This document shows, in pieces, positions 8,480 through 17,717 of a stretch of 45,189 nucleotides of DNA. Position numbers and translations under genes: made by a program. The DNA lies in the NCBI RefSeq assembly GCF_015714725.1, contig NZ_WBKM01000106.1, positions 1-45,189 on the forward strand, given 5' to 3'. This stretch comes from Nostoc sp. WHI. Its GTDB lineage: Bacteria > Cyanobacteriota > Cyanobacteriia > Cyanobacteriales > Nostocaceae. Numbering within the stretch: the stretch's first letter is position 1; every line of letters starts with the position of its first letter. The notes under the pieces were generated by a model. The model was not told the origin of the DNA. It worked only from the letters and a program-made list of their open reading frames with translations, and did no database searches.

Positions 8480-10084
8480 ATGCTAAACAAACTTTTACCA
8501 TTTGAAACAAATACTTGGGCTTTCGTTCTAAGTAGCTTACTAATTACATTTGTTGGCGGCATTTTACTTTATGTCATTTTATTTTATGTATTGCGTTCCC
8601 TTTTTCGCAAATTTGAACGAGATATTGCCCTAGTTACCCTTAACGTTTCGGCTTATCCGGCTCTAGCTACTTTTGTGTTAGGTGTCCTCAAATTAACCTT
8701 CGAGAGTCTGCCTTCAGGTGCAGTGATTGACAGCTTTGAAAATCTCATAACAGCCGGAATAATCATATCAATTAGCTATTGGATAGTACAAGTTTTTATT
8801 GAAGTTTTTATTTATTACCTGAAGCAGTATACTCAACAAACAGAAGCCATGTGGGACGATGTGCTACTACCTCTCTTAGAAGCAGTAGTTCCTGCTGTAA
8901 TTTACTTGATAGCTGCTTTTTTGGTTTTACGTTCCTTTGGAGTCGATCTTACTGGTATTTGGGTAGCTTTAGGTGGTGCAACATTCGTAATTGGTTTTGC
9001 AGATCAAGGCATCCTGGCAAACTTCTTTAGTGGTGTTGTGTTGTTGATTGATACACCCTTCCAGTTTGGTGATGTTTTGCGCCTTGAGGACGGTTCTATT
9101 GCCATACTAAGAAAAATTGGTGTGCGGGTTACGCAACTTTATGTACCTGACAAACATTATAATATTTACATTCCTAATAGTAATTTACAAAGCCAGAATA
9201 TTATTAACCTCAGCCGTCCTACAGCTTATTACCATCACTCTAGTCAGGTAGAAATATTAGTCAAGTATGATATGTATGAAGCTAAACAGATGATAGTAAA
9301 AATTATTTTATCTCATCCAGATACGTTAGGAGATATTGGTAAAAAATTAGAAATAATTGATGATTACTATCAAATTGATGAACTAACAGAACAACAAAAA
9401 ATAGGCAAATTGCGCTTAATTGCAGAACAGGAAGTTAACTATAAATTAGAAGAGATTCAAATAGGACTAGAAACACTAGTTGTTACACTCCAGTTTGCTG
9501 AAAAGGGTGGGTTAACGCAAGATGAAATTAATAATGTACAGCAGGAGTATAAGGATATACTAGCTTTGATTGGGTTAGAAGCAATTGCGGAAACTCAAAA
9601 CAATCGTACTATTTTTGACTTGCAAGAAATCAGAGTTCAAGATTCGTTGATTGAGTTAGTTCGGGGATGGTATCGCATCTGGATTCGCGATCCAAATCTC
9701 TTGGATAATGATAGTTACATGGTTTCTGAAGAGTGGGAACGTAAACTTAATCTACTCAAGCGGAGATCGCAGCGTTTATACCAAAAAATTTCTAATCCCC
9801 AAACTGAAGAAACTCGGATTGATGATTATGTGATGGAATTAAATAAATGGGTTCGGGAACGATTCAAAGAACCGCGACAAAAGTGGCAAGAACCACAAGT
9901 TTTAATCAAAGGTACAAATCATAGCGATGATGGGATTACTTATGCTGAATTTAAGCTCAATTTCTTCGTTGATGATATCAAATTAGAGAATGGTAGAAGA
10001 GGTGATCGCGTTAGCAGTCAGATATATCAAGAGGTTTTGCAATATCTCAAGTCTAAAAGTGTGAATGATATTAATATCGTCTGA
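8480..10084 (+). CDS. MscS-family mechanosensitive channel
   Basis: The 534-residue protein has about five hydrophobic segments in residues 14-200. The last is the pore-lining helix with the small-residue pattern ALGGATFVIGFADQGILANF, followed by the MscS beta domain (FQFGDVL, then VRVTQLYVPDKH and IPNSNL). The C-terminal part, residues about 250-534, is a large charged cytosolic extension longer than in the minimal 286-residue MscS. Such channels open under membrane tension and release solutes on osmotic downshock. It starts after GGAGC about 14 bases upstream. It appears to be transcribed alone, since an IS element follows. Confidence 0.88.
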   Translation: MLNKLLPFETNTWAFVLSSLLITFVGGILLYVILFYVLRSLFRKFERDIALVTLNVSAYPALATFVLGVLKLTFESLPSGAVIDSFENLITAGIIISISYWIVQVFIEVFIYYLKQYTQQTEAMWDDVLLPLLEAVVPAVIYLIAAFLVLRSFGVDLTGIWVALGGATFVIGFADQGILANFFSGVVLLIDTPFQFGDVLRLEDGSIAILRKIGVRVTQLYVPDKHYNIYIPNSNLQSQNIINLSRPTAYYHHSSQVEILVKYDMYEAKQMIVKIILSHPDTLGDIGKKLEIIDDYYQIDELTEQQKIGKLRLIAEQEVNYKLEEIQIGLETLVVTLQFAEKGGLTQDEINNVQQEYKDILALIGLEAIAETQNNRTIFDLQEIRVQDSLIELVRGWYRIWIRDPNLLDNDSYMVSEEWERKLNLLKRRSQRLYQKISNPQTEETRIDDYVMELNKWVRERFKEPRQKWQEPQVLIKGTNHSDDGITYAEFKLNFFVDDIKLENGRRGDRVSSQIYQEVLQYLKSKSVNDINIV

Positions 10085-10287
10085 ATTCTGCGAAGTAACC
10101 GAAAGATTTCTACAAGATCCGCAACCAACTCAGTGATAGTGGATTCGCCGACTATCTTGGCTGCTTGAGCAACAGCTATAGAATATTTACTCTTAGCTAA
10201 CAACAAATATACTTTATAAGTCAACAGGACTTACGCAACTGGCACAAAATGCGGGCGGGGCGAAGCCCCGACACACGGGAATTTAAA

Positions 10288-11197
10288 TTAGACCAAACAC
10301 ATATGAACGTCTGGACGTTTTAATTGCTGAATTAGATAATTAGATAGTAAGTTGTGCTTGATTTTATAAATAGTTTGGCCTGTTTGATAGGCTAAATTTT
10401 TCAGTCTCAGCCAAACCAACATAGCACAAGCAATATGATTTCTTTGCCGAAAGTATCATCAACTAAACGATTAGTTTTCAAAGGACAATAATAAACTTTA
10501 TCTAAACCATCAATATAAAGCATTAAATTATTTACCGCATACCACGTATCCATTAAAACAGTATCAAAAGGGAGAAGCTTTTGATATACAAGACCTTGCA
10601 GCATATTTTTTACGTGGTCTATCTTAGTTAAACCATCATTATCAGGATTAAAAATACGATAATCAATTACCCAAAAGTTTTGAGTGTTAGGATTCACCAG
10701 CCCCGTTGGGGCGGGTATAGGGTGTGGGGTGTTGGGTTGCAGGTTATAAAGAAGCCCCAACAGCCCTAAAGTCAGAAGCGAGGCTTTTTCAAGGCGCTTG
10801 CATTGGGCGAGGTTGGAAGCCTCGTCCAATGCCGTATTCCCTACACCCGACACCCTATCCCCCACACCCTTCTTCTCACATATACACAACTGACTATTCC
10901 GATTCCTCTGACGATTCCATGTTCATTCCCACTATAATGTCTTCGTACTATTTCGATTTCTTCGGAAAATCTTTTATCTAAAACTGTATCATCAAATATA
11001 ATACAAGCATCTTCGTCAGTGACAATTAAATTTTTCACATTATCCCAAAGTAGACGAGGAGTTAGCTTTTCATTTTTTAAATAATAATTAATTTTATCAT
11101 GACTAATATTTTCTAAGTGTTCTGCTAAATTAGTAAGAGTGTAGTTTATTTGACTACTAAGTAAATATTGACAATAATCGAGTTTTGTAAATTTCAT
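10288..11197 (-). pseudogene. IS701-family DDE transposase, broken
   Basis: Reading from 11197, the N-terminal 107 residues (MKFTKLDYCQYLLSS onward, with IIFDDTVLDKRF carrying the first acidic residues, and HYSGNEHG) are intact up to CVYV. The frame is then interrupted by 179 bp of foreign repeat. The protein resumes as VNPNTQNFWVIDYRIF through DTWYAVNNL to NRLVDDT. The middle-to-late catalytic part is deleted, and the sequence picks up, in another frame, at NHIACAMLVWLRLKNLAY, ending in RPDVHMCLV and a stop at 10288. Thus both an insertion and a deletion with frameshift are present. The adjacent fragments fit the order of a full-length IS701 transposase as I know it. Confidence 0.85.
10698..10876. 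repeat. 179-bp foldable repeat nested in the transposase gene
   Basis: The insert splits the transposase exactly between codons for V and N (CVYV | NPNTQ), flanked by a short TCAC duplication. Its ends are inverted copies (ATAGGGTGT-G-GGGTGT on the left, complement near 10840-10866). Inside is a strong hairpin at 10800-10838: GCATTGGGCGAGG pairs with CCTCGTCCAATGC, with one G-T wobble. This is the behaviour of a small non-autonomous mobile repeat. Its length, 179 bp, is not a multiple of three, so it alone destroys the frame. Confidence 0.82.
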
Positions 11198-11418
11198 ATT
11201 AAATCATCAATCAACACTTAAAAGATATTTATTATTTTTCCGCTCCAGAGAGGAGCATAAATATCTTATTACTTATGATGTTTGTAATTAAAAATCTATT
11301 GTTACAATTTGTAAAATCTTTCTTTTCCCTTTGGGTTTTAAGTCTTAATACCTTATTTGATATCGAAGGTGCGGCGAAGCCACACCAAGACCGATTGTGC
11401 CAGTTGCGTAAGTCCTGT

Positions 11419-12035
11419 GCCATTGTTTAATAAAATGATATGGGAAAGTTTACAGAGAGTAAAACCAGGCACACCTTTAGTGACAGTTCTGATAGATTTT
11501 GCTGATTTTCCCTCGGCGTATTGGATAGAACCACAGACGGGAAGTTATGTGGTTTGTGGCGCGCAAAAAGCAGTGGAACAAGCTCGTTCTCTAGGAGTGA
11601 AAGAGGATCTGATTGTCAAAACTTCGGGAATGGTGATTAACCCTCGCTTTTATGAACCAATTGTGAGCGATCGCGCCCAGGAAAGGCAACGGTTGGGTTT
11701 AGATCCAGACTGTCTCACTGGACTGGTGTTATTCGGGGGTAACGGCTCCAAAGCAATGCTGGAAATTGCCAAACGTCTAGAGTCTTTTCACCAAAAACTA
11801 CAACTCATCTTTATCTGCGGACGCAATGAAGAACTAGCTTTAGCTTTACGTGAGAGCCAAAGTCTCCAGAAAAGGTTTGTCACCACCTTTACAAAAGACA
11901 TTCCTTACTATATGCATCTTAGCGATTTTCTGATTGGTAAACCAGGCCTTGGTAGTATTAGTGAGGCGTTAGTCATGAAGCTACCAGTGATTGTGGAACG
12001 CAGTGCTGCAACAATGCCACAGGAACGATACAGAG
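11419..12035 (+). pseudogene. MGDG-synthase-like glycosyltransferase, both ends missing
   Basis: About 205 codons remain of a GT-B glycosyltransferase of the monogalactosyldiacylglycerol synthase/MurG type. Visible motifs include VTVLIDFADFP near the start, LVLFGGNGS at the start of the C-terminal Rossmann domain, and the sugar-nucleotide-binding FLIGKPGLGSISEALVMKLPVIVE segment. The N-terminal domain is lost at the IS701-like right inverted repeat (11418). After MPQERY the sequence switches abruptly to an unrelated MFS transporter fragment. No start codon of its own is convincing. It is almost certainly non-functional. Confidence 0.8.
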
Positions 12036-12272
12036 TATGGAGCAATCATCTGGAGCCTTATTCTTTCGGGCTTCGGCTGCGGCTTGACACTCGCGCCATT
12101 AACAGCAGCAGGTATCAGTGCTGTACCTGCCGCAAAAGTGGGAATTGCCTCAGCAGTACTCAACGGCAGTAACCGTCTCGGCAGCATCTTGGGAGTTGCC
12201 ATACAGGGAACAATTCTCACGCAACAGCTAGCTTCAGATAAACAGAAGAAGAAAGGGCGAATAAATTTTTGA
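12036..12272 (+). pseudogene. C-terminal fragment of a DHA2-type MFS efflux pump
   Basis: In a frame different from the glycosyltransferase fragment, the sequence encodes SGFGCGLTLAPLTAAGISAV, then KVGIASAVLNGSNRLGSILG and VAIQGTIL. This is the signature near the end of 14-helix drug:H+ antiporters (DHA2/EmrB-like). Only two or so membrane helices remain and nothing upstream matches. The join at about 12035 looks like a deletion that fused two unrelated genes. Confidence 0.75.
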
Positions 12273-12744
12273 GACTGTTAAGGATCTCCCGGATTTCTCA
12301 CAAGCAATAAAGAATCAATTTATGTGACCTATTTTTACGTAGGCGTAGCCCGTCGTAGACATCGCCCCTAATTATACTTCTGCGAGAGTGACAAAAGAGG
12401 GTTAATATCAATGTCACGCCTGTACTTGGTATGTCTGATTTCCAGACAATATCGAATCTTCGACGCATCCCGACTTGATGAGCCTATTACGTACCTTATT
12501 TTATACACAAATAACTCGTCTAGAAGCTAGCACGAGTCATTGGATCTAAAAAAGCAATATCCCTGACTGGGCGTTCAATTGATGACGGGCATCGTTACAC
12601 ACGATTGCATTCTAGGGTGAATTTATCTATTGCAATCTTAAGTTAAGATTTTTTGGCTGTTTAAATTAGGAAAATTGATTCAGCTGTTTGATTATTTGAT
12701 TTATACTTTTAAATTCGTCTAATTATCAAAAAACGTTAAGTTGT
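12273..12744. other. intergenic gap before the sigma factor gene
   Basis: No gene was found. At 12343-12366 there is a small dispersed repeat (GCGTAGCCCGTCGTAGACAT), the reverse complement of which recurs inside the coding sequence at 42534-42562. The last 130 bp are AT-rich and presumably hold the promoter of the sigma factor gene; no confident -35/-10 pair was assigned. Confidence 0.6.
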
Positions 12745-13695
12745 ATGTCCAGTGTGAGTCCAGACATGGTTCGTATCTATTTGCAAGAGATTGGTCGTTA
12801 CCCAATGCTGACCGCAGACCAAGAAATTGCTTATGGCAGGCAGGTACAGGAAATCATGGCAATTGAGCAAAGAAAAAATGAACTCACCCAACAACTAGAT
12901 CGAGAGCCAACAATGGTCGAATTAGCTGTTGATATTGAAAAAAGTGAAACTGAAATAGCTCAAATACAAAAGCTTGGTCAACGAGCCAAACAAAAAATGG
13001 TCACAGCAAACCTGCGTCTGGTGGTTTCGATTGCCAAAAAGTATCAGAAGCGCAATCTCGAATTCTTGGATTTGCTGCAAGAAGGGGCAATAGGTTTACA
13101 AAGGGGTGTGGAGAAATTTGACCCCAATCGTGGCTATAAGCTTTCCACCTACGTATACTGGTGGATTACGCAGTCAATTACACGGGCGATCGCAGAGAAA
13201 TCCCGTACTGTACGCTTGCCAATTCATATCACCGAACAACTCAACAAAATTAAGAAAGTACAGCGAGAACTGTTTCAAACACTGGGTCGCCCAGCCAATG
13301 TTGCAGAAATTGCTGAAACTTTAGACTTACAACCAAGCCAGATTAGGGATTTTCTCAGCAACTCTCGTCAGCCAATTTCTCTAGATGTAAAGGTCGGAGA
13401 TAATCAAGACACAGAACTCAATGAACTTTTACCAGATGAAGGCATATCTCCGAACGAACATATTACTAAAGAACTTCTGCGCCAAGACATGAATAATTTG
13501 TTAGCATCACTCAAACCGACGCAGCGTGAAGTATTAATTTTGCGCTTTGGATTAGAGAACGATCAAGAACTAACTTTGGCTGAGATTGGAGAAAAGTTAA
13601 ATGTCAGTCGAGAACGAGTTCGTCAAATCCAGCAGCAAGCAATCACTGTTCTACGTCGTCAAAAAACTGAAATTAAAGAGTATTTATTTTCCTGA
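12745..13695 (+). CDS. group 2 sigma-70 family sigma factor
   Basis: This 316-residue protein has a region 1.2 (DMVRIYLQEIGRYPMLTADQ), region 2 (ANLRLVVSIAKKY, FLDLLQEGAIGLQRGVEKFD, KLSTYVYWWITQSITRAI), region 3 and a region 4 helix-turn-helix (LTLAEIGEKLNVSRERVRQI). Region 1.1 of the primary factor is lacking, and the core -10 recognition helix is very close to that of RpoD, so it is a non-essential group 2 factor of the SigB/SigC/SigD/SigE kind; I cannot assign which. Such factors reprogramme transcription under stress, dark or nitrogen shift. There is no anti-sigma gene next to it. It is alone between pseudogenes and an MFS gene. Confidence 0.92.
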   Translation: MSSVSPDMVRIYLQEIGRYPMLTADQEIAYGRQVQEIMAIEQRKNELTQQLDREPTMVELAVDIEKSETEIAQIQKLGQRAKQKMVTANLRLVVSIAKKYQKRNLEFLDLLQEGAIGLQRGVEKFDPNRGYKLSTYVYWWITQSITRAIAEKSRTVRLPIHITEQLNKIKKVQRELFQTLGRPANVAEIAETLDLQPSQIRDFLSNSRQPISLDVKVGDNQDTELNELLPDEGISPNEHITKELLRQDMNNLLASLKPTQREVLILRFGLENDQELTLAEIGEKLNVSRERVRQIQQQAITVLRRQKTEIKEYLFS

Positions 13696-13805
13696 AAGAT
13701 GCCTATTGATGATATTTTATTATCTTGAAATTCCGAAGAAGATTTACAAGGATCTGTAAAACCAAAAAGGTGAGATACTAAGGGAAAAATAATCCAATAA
13801 AGTAG

Positions 13806-15056
13806 ATGCAAAATATGCAACTTTTTGGTATGCCAGCAGAAAAGGGCAGATGGTTGCTTATTCCCCTTGGTGCAACCGTTTTACTCTGCCTGGGAACTGT
13901 CTATTCCTGGAGTATTTTCAGAAAACCTCTAGAAAAATTACTGGGCATTAATGCCACAGAAAGTTTATTGCCATTTACGGTTTTGCTAGTGCTGTTTGCG
14001 ATATTGATGCCAATTACTGGTTTTTACATCAGCCGCTTTGGTTCTCGTGTGGTGACAGCAGTTGGTGGTGTGATTGTGGGACTAGGTTATATCCTATCGA
14101 GTATCAATGGCAACTTACAATTGCTGACTTTTACCTACGGTGTGATTGCAGGTGTAGGTGTGGGTATAGCTTATGGAGTCCCTTTAGCGGTTGTTGCTAA
14201 ATGGTTTCCTGATAAAAAAGGTGTTGCTGTCGGCTTAACTGTCGTTGGTTTTGGTTTGTCGCCGTTAATTACTGCACCATTAGCCAAATCTCTGATTGAT
14301 AGTTATGGAGTGCGGCAGACTTTTGTGATTTTAGGCGTAGCTTTTACAGCGATTATTTTAGCGATCGCCACTGTATTAAAGACACCGCCACAAGACTGGA
14401 AACCCGCAGGATGGAATCCAACTACTACAAACCAAGGCGATATATCTAACCACAATCAAGGTGCAATGGTAAAAAGTCAAGGATTTTACGGCTTGTGGCT
14501 ATGTTACACCATCGGCACCTTCTCTGGACTAGCAGTAATTGGTATTTCCAGCCCATTAGCCCAAGAAATTATTAAACTAGATGCGGCAACAGCAGCTAGT
14601 ACAGTCTCCTTATTTGCCGTATTTAATGCTTTGGGACGTTTGTTTTTTGGTTGGTTTACTGACCGCTTTAGTCCTAAGTTGGGGGCAATTGTGTCTTTTA
14701 CATTGGTATTAATTGCTTCTTTAATGATGCTGAAAGCAGGTCAAGGTGCGGTAGCTACCTATTTAGTTGCATTTTCCCTATTTTACTTTTCCTTTGGGGG
14801 ATGGCTAGCGATCGCTCCTACCACTACCTTAATCCTATTTTCATCAGCAGACTACGCCAAAAACTATGGCATTGTCTTCACTGCTTATGGTGCTGGTGCT
14901 TTAGGTGGAACTTTGCTGGCTGGAAGAATTAGAGACATATTCGGTAGTTACACTGTCTTCTTCTATCCGACTACAGTATTGGCTATTTTGGGCATCGTCT
15001 TAGCTGTATTCCTGCTCAAACGTAGCTTTTCTAGTTCTACTGTCGCCCAACTTTAG
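13806..15056 (+). CDS. MFS transporter, oxalate/formate antiporter (OFA) type
   Basis: The protein has 416 residues and about 12 hydrophobic helices. The motif GVGVGIAYGVPLAVVAKWFPDKKG after helix 4 and the RLFFGWFTDRFSPK loop between helices 8 and 9 are characteristic of the OxlT/OFA branch of the major facilitator superfamily, which exchanges small monocarboxylates or dicarboxylates. The substrate cannot be told from sequence. It starts 110 bp after the sigma factor gene. There is no convincing ribosome-binding site, and a second ATG lies nine bases downstream. Confidence 0.85.
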   Translation: MQNMQLFGMPAEKGRWLLIPLGATVLLCLGTVYSWSIFRKPLEKLLGINATESLLPFTVLLVLFAILMPITGFYISRFGSRVVTAVGGVIVGLGYILSSINGNLQLLTFTYGVIAGVGVGIAYGVPLAVVAKWFPDKKGVAVGLTVVGFGLSPLITAPLAKSLIDSYGVRQTFVILGVAFTAIILAIATVLKTPPQDWKPAGWNPTTTNQGDISNHNQGAMVKSQGFYGLWLCYTIGTFSGLAVIGISSPLAQEIIKLDAATAASTVSLFAVFNALGRLFFGWFTDRFSPKLGAIVSFTLVLIASLMMLKAGQGAVATYLVAFSLFYFSFGGWLAIAPTTTLILFSSADYAKNYGIVFTAYGAGALGGTLLAGRIRDIFGSYTVFFYPTTVLAILGIVLAVFLLKRSFSSSTVAQL

Positions 15057-15829
15057 AGAGCAGTAGCCGCTATTATTGTGGTTTTGAGACCCCTCTTATT
15101 TGCAGAGAATGTGGTTTCAAAAATGCCTTGTTTGCGGTTTGAAGCGTTTATGTTTGCAGTTCGCTACATCTAACTTATTAATCAACCCCAACAACCAACC
15201 GAAATCAGCCAGATGGCAAGTAAACGGGAGCAAGCTACTCCATAGTTACAGTCCACGGCTTGACGTAAAAACTCAAGCATCTGTTTAAGAAGGGTGACTC
15301 GTTTATTTTTCTTAATTACGTAGAGAGTAGCATAGGTGTAGCAACCTGCAATACTAATCGCTCAAACCTGCAATCAAGACATTTACAAAGCAGGATTAAA
15401 TGCAACTATAATTGCGCTTCAGCCAGGATTAAATGCAACTGAGCCATAATCCTGGCTGAATACAGCGATGATTGCAGGTCGGGGGATTTATAATTGCAGG
15501 TCACTACACCTATAGGGCGTTGTGATCGCTATTGCTCTCCTCACCCCCTGAGACATTTTTTTCTTTTGGGAGCGCGGCGGGACACCAATTAGATGAGGCG
15601 ATTTCATTCGCGGCGACAATTTGAAATTCCAAAAATTATGCCAATTGGCAATAGCGATCGCCTCTCGACAAATGCCCAATGCAGTTAAGATGATTTGACC
15701 ATTCGCTTGGTCTACCACTACCTGGGACTTTTGCAAGAGGTCTAATAATCAGGCGTACAGGAGCGATCGCAAAACTTTTCGGTCTACTGACCTTAACTTG
15801 TCACGAATCGCTCCTGGCTTTAAAAATAG
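15057..15829. other. gene-poor stretch with decayed sequence and a palindromic repeat
   Basis: No convincing gene was found in 770 bp. Short open frames at about 15100-15288 (+) and 15488-15736 (-) have neither a recognisable domain nor a good start. The middle is occupied by a 184-bp inverted-repeat element (15331-15514, listed separately). HIP1 sites are frequent near the right end. Confidence 0.6.
15331..15514. repeat. 184-bp MITE-like element with 45-bp inverted ends
   Basis: The arms at 15331-15375 and 15470-15514 are inverted copies with about a dozen differences; both carry AGGTGTAG and two spaced ACCTGCAAT motifs. Within the element, CAGCCAGGATTA (15418-15429 region) pairs perfectly with TAATCCTGGCTG about 25 bases later. 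It has no coding capacity. The element would fold into a long cruciform or RNA hairpin. Confidence 0.72.
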
Positions 15830-16435
15830 CTAACGACACTGGCGATATTTGATGTGATAAACCAAACCACGGTGGGCGAGGTCAAAAGAGTCAACAGTCG
15901 CTATCCCTTGACCACTAGCGGTCATCGCAGCATTCACCCGCATATTTACACTGTCGCCACAGCGTGACCAGACATCACCCACAGTCACTAATTGATCTCG
16001 AACGTTGTAGTCACTTTCGCCGTTAAATGTCCGAGAAAAAACAGGGCCACGCTGACCAGCAAAAAAGTATTCTGCTCTAAGTCTACCAATTGTGGCAGGA
16101 GCAACATAACCCCGATAATCAGCATCGTAGAGGGAAATTTGAAAGCCTTGGGGTACTTGAATCGGAATGCTCATATTACAGCTTTTGCGTCTTTCTGCTC
16201 CCTTATTCCCCAGAGCCACAAACTGATCAAATAGAATACTTAGCTCTTGACCATCTGGGCTGACGCTCACACTAGCAGATCCTTCAGGGCAACCGCTACC
16301 ACCATATTCTGCACCTAAAATTTCAACTTTGTCGTTAGCAAAAGCAGAGCCGACAGAAGCCGCTATCAGTGTAGTCGCAACCAGAAAAGCTTTTACAAAT
16401 TTGATAGATGTTTTCTTGAAGTTTTGAGTATTCAT
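15830..16435 (-). CDS. secreted DUF4360 family protein
   Basis: This 201-residue protein starts with a basic N-terminus and a hydrophobic core ending in ASVGSAFA, a clear signal peptide cleaved near residue 33. The mature part has the DUF4360 pattern: VEILGAEYGGSGCPEGSASV, a SILFDQFVA segment, a middle Cys (RKSCNMSIP), an aromatic YRGYV stretch and a C-terminal Cys (YRQCR), suggesting disulphides. The family is of unknown function and is found in fungi and bacteria. The start ATG is preceded by AGGTAAG. It appears to be monocistronic. Confidence 0.85.
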   Translation of the reverse strand: MNTQNFKKTSIKFVKAFLVATTLIAASVGSAFANDKVEILGAEYGGSGCPEGSASVSVSPDGQELSILFDQFVALGNKGAERRKSCNMSIPIQVPQGFQISLYDADYRGYVAPATIGRLRAEYFFAGQRGPVFSRTFNGESDYNVRDQLVTVGDVWSRCGDSVNMRVNAAMTASGQGIATVDSFDLAHRGLVYHIKYRQCR

Positions 16436-17045
16436 AACTTACCTGTTTTGAGTATTTTGGATAGTGTTAGATCCAAATTTGTTGTGGAGGATTTCGGAAA
16501 AATGATCGTTACAAAAGTTTTTTCTGTAAATTATCAAATCCGATTAAACAAGCTGAGGCATAGCCCATGACAATCATCATCGACACCTCAAGATTATCGA
16601 AAACTTGGTTGATGTTACCTACTAAAGCTACATCTGCATTCTGAAGTTAAGTTAACTACAATCGAACTGAGCAACTTAGAGAATTATCTAAGCCAAATTC
16701 AGTATCATGAGTCGAAATGAGTACGTAACTTATGTACGACTATTGGATAAACAAACAACGTTCTTGCCCTCACTAAATCAAATATTTACCAGTCTAAATT
16801 AGTGATAGTTTTTCCACTAATTAATTCTGATTTTTGACTTATGACTTCTTAGTTAAGTCTTTGATATTCAATCGATACTTACTTAACGACTAAAAACTTT
16901 ATCTTGTGTTCCCGCCAGGGTGAAGCATCTGACGAGACGATTTTTCACGACAAACTTGATATAAGCGTCTAATGCATAACTAAATACCATGATGCGTTAG
17001 GTTAAAGCCGTAATGCACTCTATTTTATCTGTGAAAACTTAAACG

Positions 17046-17237
17046 TTTGCAACAAATGCTCTGACATATATAAAAACGCTTAAGCATTTCTTGCAAATGT
17101 AGAAGCAGTTGCAGCAAAAATTTAAAGCTTTGCAACAAATCCTCTGACATATATAAGAAACGTTTAAGTATTTGCTGCAAACATATATTAGTTACAACAA
17201 ACGCTTAATACTTTGCAACAAATGGTCTGACATATAT
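17046..17237. repeat. 83-bp tandem repeats (TTTGCAACAAAT...CTGACATATAT)
   Basis: The motif TTTGCAACAAAT occurs at 17046, 17129 and 17212, and CTGACATATAT at 17061, 17144 and 17227, giving an exact period of 83 bp. Between them a CGTTTAAGTATT-like and a TTGCAA-rich segment recur with some drift. The third unit is interrupted at 17237 and resumes at 17382 (AATAAACATTTAAGT), fading out by about 17420. Confidence 0.88.
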
Positions 17238-17371
17238 CAATACGGTTCAGTTAAGGTGCATAGTCCTTAAAGATCCCCCTTAGTCCCCCTTTTTAAGGGG
17301 GAAATAGAGCCATTCTTAGTCCCCCTTTTTAAGGGGGGTTGGGGGGATCAAATCTTATCCGAACCGGATTG
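17238..17371. mobile_element. 134-bp small repeat inserted into the 83-bp array
   Basis: The insert begins CAATACGGTTCAGTTAAGG and ends TTATCCGAACCGGATTG, with short inverted ends (CGGTTC/GAACCG). Inside are two CCCCCTTTTTAAGGGGG palindromes of the type scattered through Nostoc genomes. The ten bases TGACATATAT are present on both sides (17228-17237 and 17372-17381), as expected for a target duplication. Confidence 0.72.
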
Positions 17372-17676
17372 TGACATATATAATAAACATTTAAGTCATT
17401 ACAACAATTGTTCTAACGAGCTTATGAATTGATTTACTACCGGAAATCTCAAAATAATCTAAGTTAAATTAACTCGCTTTTCTGCAAGATGATTTGCTTT
17501 TCTCTACCCAATTAATGAGGCTTTTTACTCTTAATAAAGAGTTATGAGGTTGGAGATAAGCTAATTCATGTTTTCGGAGAATATCTGATTTATTTTCTCA
17601 GTTTTTACAATTATCTAGATAATTTTGAAGTCTTTTTTAGTTTTTAATTAGTAAATAAGATGCGATCGCCCTGCAT

Positions 17677-17709
17677 AGATACCCAACTTCTTTGAGAAGT
17701 CGGGTATCT
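17677..17709 (-). terminator. stem-loop downstream of the PstS-like gene
   Basis: AGATACCCAACTTCT pairs with AGAAGTCGGGTATCT around a three-base loop, with one mismatch. It lies 38 bp beyond the stop codon of the minus-strand gene at 17747 and could end that transcript. The same hairpin type is a dispersed repeat in this group of cyanobacteria, and no strong T-run follows, so the terminator role is uncertain. Confidence 0.5.
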
Positions 17710-17717
17710 TGTCTCTC

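Larger units (their letters stand above)
10224..11418. mobile_element. degenerate IS701-like insertion sequence
   Basis: Perfect 24-bp terminal inverted repeats lie at 10224-10247 and 11395-11418 (outer sequence ACAGGACTTACGCAACTGGC). Between them, on the minus strand, lies a broken IS701-family transposase gene. The element has a 179-bp nested insertion and an internal deletion, so it cannot make its own transposase, although its ends are intact and could still be mobilised in trans. Its right end abuts a truncated glycosyltransferase gene, which suggests that it landed in that gene or took part in a deletion there. Confidence 0.88.

Noticed and set aside
10027..10224. Minus-strand frame of 65 codons overlapping the end of the MscS gene (possible small antitoxin)
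   Set aside because: The part AQAAKIVGESTITELVADLV looks faintly helix-turn-helix-like, but the frame overlaps the mscS end, lacks a start signal and has no toxin partner; insufficient support.
11232..11423. Minus-strand frame spanning the right IS end
   Set aside because: It is made of the IS terminal sequence and has no homology that I recognise.
12745..13695. Sigma factor as partner of the GHKL/STAS switch at 7129-8154
   Set aside because: It is a group 2 factor 4.6 kb away, beyond an IS element and pseudogenes; such switches normally control group 3 factors, so no link is claimed.
15100..15288. Possible small gene or transposase remnant after the OFA transporter
   Set aside because: One frame has Cys pairs (CRECGF-like) reminiscent of a zinc ribbon, and the opposite strand reads TLLKQMLEFLRQAVD, but neither has a start, a good length or a recognisable family.
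15488..15736. Minus-strand frame of 82 codons
   Set aside because: It runs into the MITE-like element and HIP1 sites, with no ribosome-binding site and no family.
17046..17420. 83-bp repeats as a CRISPR array
   Set aside because: The similarity extends through the whole period rather than repeat plus unique spacer, only three units occur, and no cas gene is nearby.
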